Both the position numbers and the translations under genes were made by a program. From assembly GCF_022682495.2 (NCBI RefSeq), contig NC_071392.1, forward strand, positions 57,003,459 to 57,067,458: a DNA stretch of 64,000 nucleotides, given 5' to 3'. Each line of letters begins with the position of its first letter. Position 1 is the first letter of the stretch. Positions 57,102-64,000 of this stretch are shown piece by piece. Source of the stretch: Desmodus rotundus. Taxonomy: Eukaryota; Chordata; Mammalia; Chiroptera; Phyllostomidae. The notes below the pieces were generated by a model that was not told where the DNA came from, did not search any database, and saw only the letters and a program-made list of their open reading frames with translations.

Positions 57102-57817
57102 TGAGATGGGTTTTCTGAATGCAGCATATAATTGGGTTTTGTATTTTGATCTAACCTGCTACTCTATGCCTTTTAATTGGTGAATTCACCCATTTAGGGT
57201 GATCTCCTTTTATTGTGATTATTGACACATGAGGTTTTCCTATAGCTATTTTATCTGGTAGCTCTGTATCTTCATTGTTTCTTTCCCTTTGTGTTTCTAT
57301 CTGTTATTTTACTTTGGTGATATCCTGTGATTCTGTCCTGTGTTTCCTCCTTTTTTATGTTATGTTCAGTTTTAGATTTTTTTGACTGGTTTATGTAAAA
57401 GAAAGTTTCATATATACAATAGTTCTCTTTTTTATGATTGCGTCTTCATTCACCTGTACAAGTTCAGTCCTTTGCCTCTCACCCTTTTATGTGTTTGATA
57501 TAACAAATTATCCCTTTTTATGCTGAGTTTATTTCAAATTACAGTAGTTACTGTTTTTTTCTTTTTTAAAATGTTTTACCTTATTTAACCCTTATGTTAA
57601 AGTTTTAAACACTTTTCCTGAACAAAGGTGGCATTTCCTGTTTCTTGTTACTGATAGACATATTTCTAATAGTTTTACATCCTTTTTCTCTTCAGTAGAA
57701 GAACACCCTTCAGTATTTCCTATGTTGCAGTTCTTGTGGAAAATTCCTTCAGCTTCTGTCTCTTTGGAAAAGCCTTTATTTCCCCTTCATATCTAAAGGA
57801 TAACTTTGCTGGACATT

Positions 57818-59105
57818 TGAGGTCTGTTGGAAAAAGTCCAGCCGCTGTTAATGTAATGAGAATGATTTGAGCGACATCAATGTAACCTGGCAGCCAGGGA
57901 GAGCGGACTGCAGTGCACATTCATGAACAATGACAACTTAATGGTACTAGTCATTGGGGGTGGTAGACACTGTTGAGTGAGCATGTGTACTGTGTGACCA
58001 TCACATTCAAAATAACTGAGCGAGTAGAGCAACGCATCTGCATCAAATTTTGCATTAAGCTTAAACTTTCCTCTGGGGAAACTGTTCAGATGATTCAGAA
58101 GGATTTCGGGGATGATACAATGAGTACAGCACAAATAAAAGTGTGGTACAGTGCTTCAAAGATGGTCGAGAATCTGTTGAAATTGATCCACATTCTGGAA
58201 GGCCTGCACCAAGCAGAACACCGGAGAATGTTGAACATATACAGGCTGCAATCAACAAAGATTGATGACGGACAATGCAAGAACTAGAAGTTAATCTGGG
58301 GATTCCAAAAAGTACTGTGTCCAAGATTTAGATGCAGGATCTTGGCATGAAACATGTCATGGCAAAATTCATTCTGTGTCTTCTACCAGAGCAGAAGGAA
58401 CATTGTGCTGCAGTTAATGATTTGATTCAAATCACTATCAGTGAACCAGATTTCCTCAAGAAGTTCATAACCAGAAGTGAATCATGGGTCATTGGCTATG
58501 ATCCAGAAACAATGTCCCAGTCATCCCAATAGAAGTCACCTGGTTCTCTGTCACCTGGTTCAGGTACAAATTTGCAGCAAGATCAAGACCATGTTAACTG
58601 TGTTTTCTGATTAGGAAAGTGTGGTCCCTCAGGAGTATACCCCTCCAGGCCAGTTAATTAGGAGTACTACCTCAATGTTCTTTGTCAACTGAGAGATGTA
58701 ATAGGGTGAAAATGGCCTCAGCTATGGGCAGCTGGTGATTGGCAGCTTCAGCACAACAATGTGCCTGCTCATGCATCATGTCCTGAGCAGTTTTTTGGCA
58801 AAACATCAAATCACCCAGGTGACTTGGCCCCCTAACAGCTCAGATTTGGCACCCTTCAACTTCTGGCTTTTCCCAAAACTAAATCACCTTTGAAAGGGAA
58901 GAGATTTCAGGCCATGAATGAGATTCAGGAAGATACGTTGGGGCAGCTGATGGCGATTGAGAGAACTGTTTGAGGTCCCAAGGTGCCTACTTGGAAGGGT
59001 ACAGAGGCATCGTCTCCCTGTGTACAACATTTCTTGTATATTGTTTCTTCAATAAATGTCTCTATTTTTGTATTACATGCATGGATACTTCCTGGACAGG
59101 CCTCA
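57818..59105 (+). mobile_element. Full-length mariner DNA transposon with dead transposase
   Basis: The 1288-bp length is normal for mariner. The ends TGAGGTCTGTTGGAAAAAGT and (from the right) TGAGGCCTGTCCAGGAAGTA are related inverted repeats, and TA follows on the right. The transposase region on the plus strand shows the N-terminal helix-turn-helix part at 58003-58150 (ERVEQRICIKFCIKLKLSSG). Farther on is FLKKFITRSESWVIGYDPET (58451-58510), the first catalytic block with the usual Asp of GDESW replaced by Ser. HDNAPAH-like text follows near 58755, then a SPDLAP-like stretch. Stops and frameshifts prevent function. It interrupts L1 copy D. Confidence 0.88.
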
Positions 59106-59514
59106 TATTCTTGGCTGGTGATATCTCTCTTTATTATTTGGGTAATTGATTATACTTTCCTCCTAGCTTATAGGGTTTCTGCTGAAAAATTCAATCATAA
59201 TCTAATGAGATTCTTTTAGTAGGTCAGTCTTGTTTTCCCTGCCTGCCTTTGCAATTACTTCTTTATCATTAACTTTTGACAGTTTTAATATAATGTGCCT
59301 TAGATAAAAGGCTTTTGGATTTTGATAATTAGGTGTTTTATTATCTTACTGGATTGAGGATCCAGTTCTTTCCAAATGTTTTGGGAAGTTCTTGTCCATT
59401 ATTTGTTTGAATAGGTTCTCTGTCCCCTTCTCCCTCTCTTCTCTTTCTGGTATATCCATTATTCTTATATAGCTCTTTCTGATGGAGTTAGGTCTTACAG
59501 AGTTCTTTTTTAAA

Positions 59515-60356
59515 AAAATTACTGAATTTATTGTGGTGACACTGGTTAACAAAAATATACAGGTTTCAAGTGTATAATTATGCATCAATCATCTATCCAT
59601 TTTACTGTGTGTTCACGTCCCAAGTCAAATCTTTGTCACCATTTAACTGCCCTAAAACCTCTTCCACTGCCCCCTGGAAACCACCACACTATTGTCCATG
59701 TCTAACACTATTTTCTCTCTTTTTACTTCTTTTTTGCTCAATCCCTCCACCCTCCCCACTGACAACAGCTGTTCAGCCTACTCTCTATCTAGGAGTCTGT
59801 CACTATTTTGCTCATAAGTTCGTTTTGTTCATTAGATGCCACGTATGAGTGAAACGATATGATACTCATCTTTCTCTGACTGGTTTGTATCACTTATAAT
59901 GCTCTTCAGGTCCATTCATGCTGTTGCAAAGGGTAAGATTGTCTTCTTTTTTACAACCAAGTAGTATTTTATTGTGTAAATGTACCACAGCATTTTTTTC
60001 CACTCATTCACTGATGGACTGTTGGGCTGCTTCCAAATCTTGGCTATTTGTAAATAACACTACAGTGAACATAGGGGTGCACATATTCTTTTGAATTAAT
60101 ATTTCGAGTTCTGTCAGATCAGTTCCCAGAAGTGGAATTGCTGGGTCATAAAGCTCTAAAACATAAAACATAAAAAGAAAGTTCTATTTTTAATTTTTTG
60201 AAGTAATTCCATATTGCTTTCCACAGTGGCTGCACCAACCTGCACTTCCACCTACAGTGCTTGAGGGTTCCCTTTTCCATAAATCAACACCAACACTTGT
60301 TTGTTGAATTGCTCCTGATAACCATTCTGACAGGTTGAGACAATATCTCATTTTGG
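59515..60356 (-). mobile_element. Old L1 3' fragment (3' UTR and ORF2 end)
   Basis: The antisense of a typical L1M tail: ATTGTGGTGACACTGGTTAAC, CACACTATTGTCCATGTCT, TGAGTGAAACGATATGATAC, CACTACAGTGAACATAGGGG. It joins a different L1 at about 60357. Confidence 0.75.
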
Positions 60357-63300
60357 AATCTCTAGTATTCTCTATATATAGTATTGTGTCATCTGCAAAT
60401 AATGACAGCTGTTCTTCTTCCTTTCCCATTTGGATGCCTTTCATTTTTGTCTGATTGCTGTGGTTATAACTTCGGTACCATATTGAATATGAGTGGTAAA
60501 GGGATCATTCCTGTCTTGTTCCTGATCTTAAGGGGAAGGCTTGTAGTGTTTACCTGTTAAGTAGGTGTTAAGATGTTGGCTGTTGGTTTGTCATGTATAA
60601 CCTTTGTTACGTTGAGATATGTTTCTCTGTTTCCACTTTGCTGAGAGCTTTTCTCGTAAATCAGTGCTGGAGTTTATCAAATGCTTTCTCTGCATCATGT
60701 GGTTTTTATCCTTCATTTTGTTTATATGCTATATCACGTTTACTGTTTTGCAGATGTTATACCAACTTTGCATCCCTAAAATAAGTCGTAATTGATCGTG
60801 GTGTATGATCTTTTTAATCTACTGTTGGATCCAATTTGCTAATATTTTGTTGAGGATTTTAGCATCTATGTTCATCAGGGATATTGGCTTATAATTTTCT
60901 TTCTTTGTAGTGTCTTTGCCAGTTTTAAAATTATGATAATTCTGGCCTTATAAAATGAGCTTAGTAGTCTTCCCCTCTCTTCAATGTTTTAGAATAGTTA
61001 CAGAAGGATAGGTAGATGTTAGTTCTTCTCTAAATGTTTGGTAAAATTCTCATGTGATGACATTTTGTTCAGGGCTTTTGTTTGTTGTGAGTCTTGGTTA
61101 CTGCTTCAGTTTCACTAGTTGTAATCTGTCTATTCAAATTCTTTGATTCAGTTTTGGAAGATTGTATGTTTCTAGGAATTTATCCATTTGTTTCCAGATT
61201 GTTCAGTTGGTTGGTTGGCATTTAGTTAATAATATTTTCTCATGATCCTTTCTATTTCTTTGGTTTCGGTGTTCTCCTCTTTCATTTCTGATTTATTTTG
61301 ATCCTCTCTTTTTCTGTGAGTCTGATTAAAGGTTTGTCAATCTTGTTTATCTTTCCCAAGAACCAGCTCTTGGTGGATTCATTGATCTTTTGTATTGTAT
61401 TTTTAAATTCCCTTTTGTTTATTTCTGCTCTTGTCCTTTCTTCTCATTTTGGACTTTGTTTATTCTTTTTCAGGTTCCTTTCAGTGTAAAGTAAGACTGC
61501 TTATTTCAGCTATTTTTTGTTTCTTGAAATAGGCATGAATTTTCCTTATAGCATTGCTACTCTGTGTCCCATCAGTTTTGGGTTGTTGGTTTCATATTTT
61601 TATTTGTTTCAAAGTACCTTTGATTTCTCCCTTGATCTTATTGTTAACCCGTTCATTGTTTAGTAGCATATTATTTAGCCTCCACTTTTTGTGTTTTTCC
61701 GTTTTCTTGTTACTGATTTTCAGTTTTATAGCATTATGGTCAGAGAAGATGCTTGATATTTCAATCTTCTTAAATTTATTGAGATTGTTTCATGTTCTAA
61801 CATGTGGCCTATCCCAGAAAATATCCCATGTGCACTTGAAAATAAAGTTTATTCTGCTGTTTTGATGTGAAGTGCTCTGAAGATATCAATTAAATCCATC
61901 TGATCCAATGTGTTCTTTAAGGCCACTATTTCCATGTTGATTTTCTGTGTGGAAGCTCTATCTGTTGATGTCATTGGGGTGTTAAAAACCCCTAGTATGA
62001 CTGTATTACTTTTGATTTCTCCCTTTATGTTGATCTGGGTTTGCTTTGTATATAGAGGTTATATAGAGAGTAAACAGAGGCAGTCTGGCTCCTTCACCCA
62101 CATGTCTGGGCAGCAAAGATAAGCTGTGTTCTCATAGCCTTGAGACTGGATCCTATAAATGGTTCCCATAACATTGAGTGGGCTTGCATGCGCAGAATCT
62201 CACTCTGTTATACAGTGTATCCTGGCACCCTACTGGCTTTGTCTGTATTTAGTATATAAGGGAGTTAAGGGATTCTGCCAGGGGGATCTGCAGATTGCAG
62301 CATGCATGGATTGTCCACGCTTGAATAAAGGTATGTCAAGCATCCCTAGAGCTCCTCATATATTCTTCCATCTGCCCAAATCCAGAGTGGACCTGTGCAA
62401 CCATAAACAGTCACAACACACAGGTGCTCTTGTGTTGTCCGCATAAATGTTTACATGGGTTAATTCTCTTCTTGGTATGCTCCCATTTGTAGTGTCTTTC
62501 TTTGTCTTACTATAGCCTTTTTTTTTTTTTAAGTCTGTTTTGTCAGATATAAGTATTGCTACCCCAGCATTTATTTCATTCCATTTGCATGAAACATCTT
62601 TTTCCATCCTTTTATTTTTGGCTGTGTGTTATCTTTCATTCTGAGGTGGGTCTTTTAATAGACATCATATATATCGCTCTTATTTTCTTATCCACTTATT
62701 AACCTATATCTTTTAATTGGAGCATTTAAGGCATTTACATTTAAAGTGATTATTTATAGTTACATATTTATTGCCATTTTATTCTGTCAATTATGTCCCT
62801 TTGTTTTGTTTCTCCTCCTCCTTCTTCAAGCAGGTCTTATAGTATTTCTGTAATTCTGGTTTGATGGTAACAAACTCCTTTAGCTTTTTCTTACCTAGGA
62901 AGCTGTTTATTTCTCCTTCAACTTTAAATGATAGCCTTGCTGGGTAAAGTAGTCTTTGATGTAGGTTGTTCCCTTGCATCACTTTGAATATTTCATGCCA
63001 ATCCCTCTGGTCTGAAATGTTTCTGTTGAGAAATCAGCTGACTGTCTTATGGGAGCTCCATTGTAGGTAACTATTTCTCCTGTGGCTTGTACAATTCTGT
63101 TTGTCTTTAACATATGCTAGTATAATTACAATGTGTCTTATTGACATCTTTGGGTCCATCTTATTTGGGACTCTCTGAGCTTCTGGTTTGTGTGTCTTTT
63201 TCTTTCACCAGCTTGGGAAGTTTTCAATCATTCTTCAAATTGGTTCTCGATCCCTAGTTCTCTCTCCTTCTTGTATCCCTATGCTTCATGTTGTCCCACA

Positions 63301-64000
63301 GGTCCCTTAAACCATCCATTTTAATTTTTTTTTTTTTCTTTTTACTGCTTTGCTTGGGTGTTTTTTTTTCTTCCTTGTCTTCCAAATTGCTAATTCCATC
63401 ATTTTCATCCAACCTACTGTTTATTTCCACTGTATTTGTTTGTGATTGTTTCCTTTTTATGTTTTTATGTTCTTTTTTATGTTGTCGAGCATACTATAAC
63501 CATGACTTTGAAGCCTATAGCTGATAAATTGCTTCCCTCCATTTCATTTAGCAATTTTTTGGTAAATTTCTCCTATTCTTTCTTTTGGGATGTTTCACTT
63601 TCTTCCCATCTTTGTTACCTCTTTGTGTTTGTTTCTGTGTATTAGATCTGCTATGACTCCCATTCTTGTTGGGGTGGCCTTACATAATAGGTGTCCTATG
63701 GGACCCAGTGATCCAGTCTCCTTAAACAGGAGGGTTATGTGGTCCCTCCTGTTAAAACTGTGTCTTGATTGATATTAGCAGTTTGTTTAGGTGATCCAAC
63801 CTTAGGCTGGCTGGCTATGTGGCTCACCCCCGACCATGGTATTTGAGCTGCTGTGCATGTGCTGACCACATGAATCAGAATTTGCCTCAGCAGGGTTTGT
63901 TGCCTGCTGAGATCTCCGGATATGTGGCTTGTGAAGCTTATTGGATCTTGCTGTGGTGTTTTCTGAAGCTTGCCACTGGGTGTGTTTGCTGTCGGCCTTT
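60357..64000 (-). mobile_element. L1 LINE copy E: ORF2, ORF1 and start of 5' UTR
   Basis: ORF2 reverse transcriptase near 60444-60370 has QLSLFADDTILYIEN. The endonuclease part near 62607-62510 reads NAGVAILISDKTDL. ORF1 follows at about 62791-63600 (RLLYPARLSFKVEGEINSFL), and 5' UTR from about 63600 to the window end. It is interrupted by a solo LTR (62060-62417). Frames are short and broken. Confidence 0.8.
62060..62417 (+). repeat. Solo LTR related to the provirus LTRs at 12.4 and 19.7 kb
   Basis: The plus strand aligns with the sense strand of the provirus LTRs. Shared blocks include GCATGCGCAGAATC, TGGCTTTGTCTGTATTTAGTA, TTGAATAAAGGTATGTCA and GGACCTGTGCAACCATAAA. L1 copy E text is continuous across it apart from the insertion. 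AGAGG (left) and ACAGG (right) are a candidate 5-bp target duplication. Confidence 0.75.

Larger units (their letters stand above)
51610..59510 (-). mobile_element. L1 LINE copy D in MRPL32 intron 2, heavily interrupted
   Basis: Minus-strand L1 pieces at 51610-52189, 54551-57817 and 59106-59510 read in order as ORF2 end, ORF2 middle and start, and ORF1. Reverse transcriptase at 54976-54677 has [20 protein letters not shown] and an intact palm motif [12 protein letters not shown]. The endonuclease end lies near 57150. ORF1 pieces are at about 57790-57720 (PAKLSFRYEGEIKAF) and 59500-59346 (IMDIPEREEREKGTENLF). Insertions inside it are a HAL1, SINEs at 56004 and 56896, and a mariner at 57818. 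All frames are broken. Confidence 0.83.

Overview
The window is vertebrate, and specifically mammalian, nuclear DNA, most likely from a microbat. It holds three recognisable host genes in human-like order (C7orf25, PSMA2, MRPL32). It is also filled with L1 LINEs, with L1-derived elements that carry only ORF1 (HAL1 type), and with about a dozen tRNA-derived SINEs opening with GCCCTGGCTGGTGTGGCTC, the head I know from the Ves-type SINEs of bats. Species assignment is inference.

Layout. 1-9.5 kb: two nested antisense L1s with long 5' UTRs. 9.5-10.1 kb: plain sequence. 10.1-25.9 kb: a retroelement pile-up in which an L1 ORF2 fragment and three HAL1 copies alternate, with a 7.6-kb endogenous retrovirus (minus strand, two LTRs, broken gag/pro/pol/env) splitting one HAL1. 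The retrovirus itself holds a solo LTR, a truncated LTR and an L1 tail. 25.9-29.7 kb: intergenic with old repeats. 29.9-32.2 kb: C7orf25 (minus), whole CDS in one exon, with a CpG-rich non-coding first exon. 32.2-37.6 kb: intergenic with SINEs and a hAT-type MITE. 37.6-48.1 kb: PSMA2 (minus), all eight coding exons, 234 codons, intact. 48.1-48.4 kb: a shared CpG-rich promoter. 48.4-51.5 kb: MRPL32 exons 1 and 2 (plus); exon 3 is not in the window. 51.5-64 kb: MRPL32 intron 2, made of nested antisense L1s with a HAL1, a hAT MITE, a full-length dead mariner, SINEs and a solo LTR.

How the genes relate. PSMA2 (20S proteasome subunit alpha-2) and MRPL32 (mitochondrial large-ribosomal-subunit protein bL32m) are divergently transcribed with 248 bp between start codons. 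C7orf25 lies downstream of PSMA2 on the same strand. Nearly all other long open frames are L1, HAL1 or retroviral fragments, or their antisense shadows.

I found no clear novel gene system. The most checkable points are the envelope-bearing retrovirus remnant, a SINE sitting directly behind the C7orf25 stop codon, the small DNA transposons with visible target duplications, and the very long MRPL32 intron 2.
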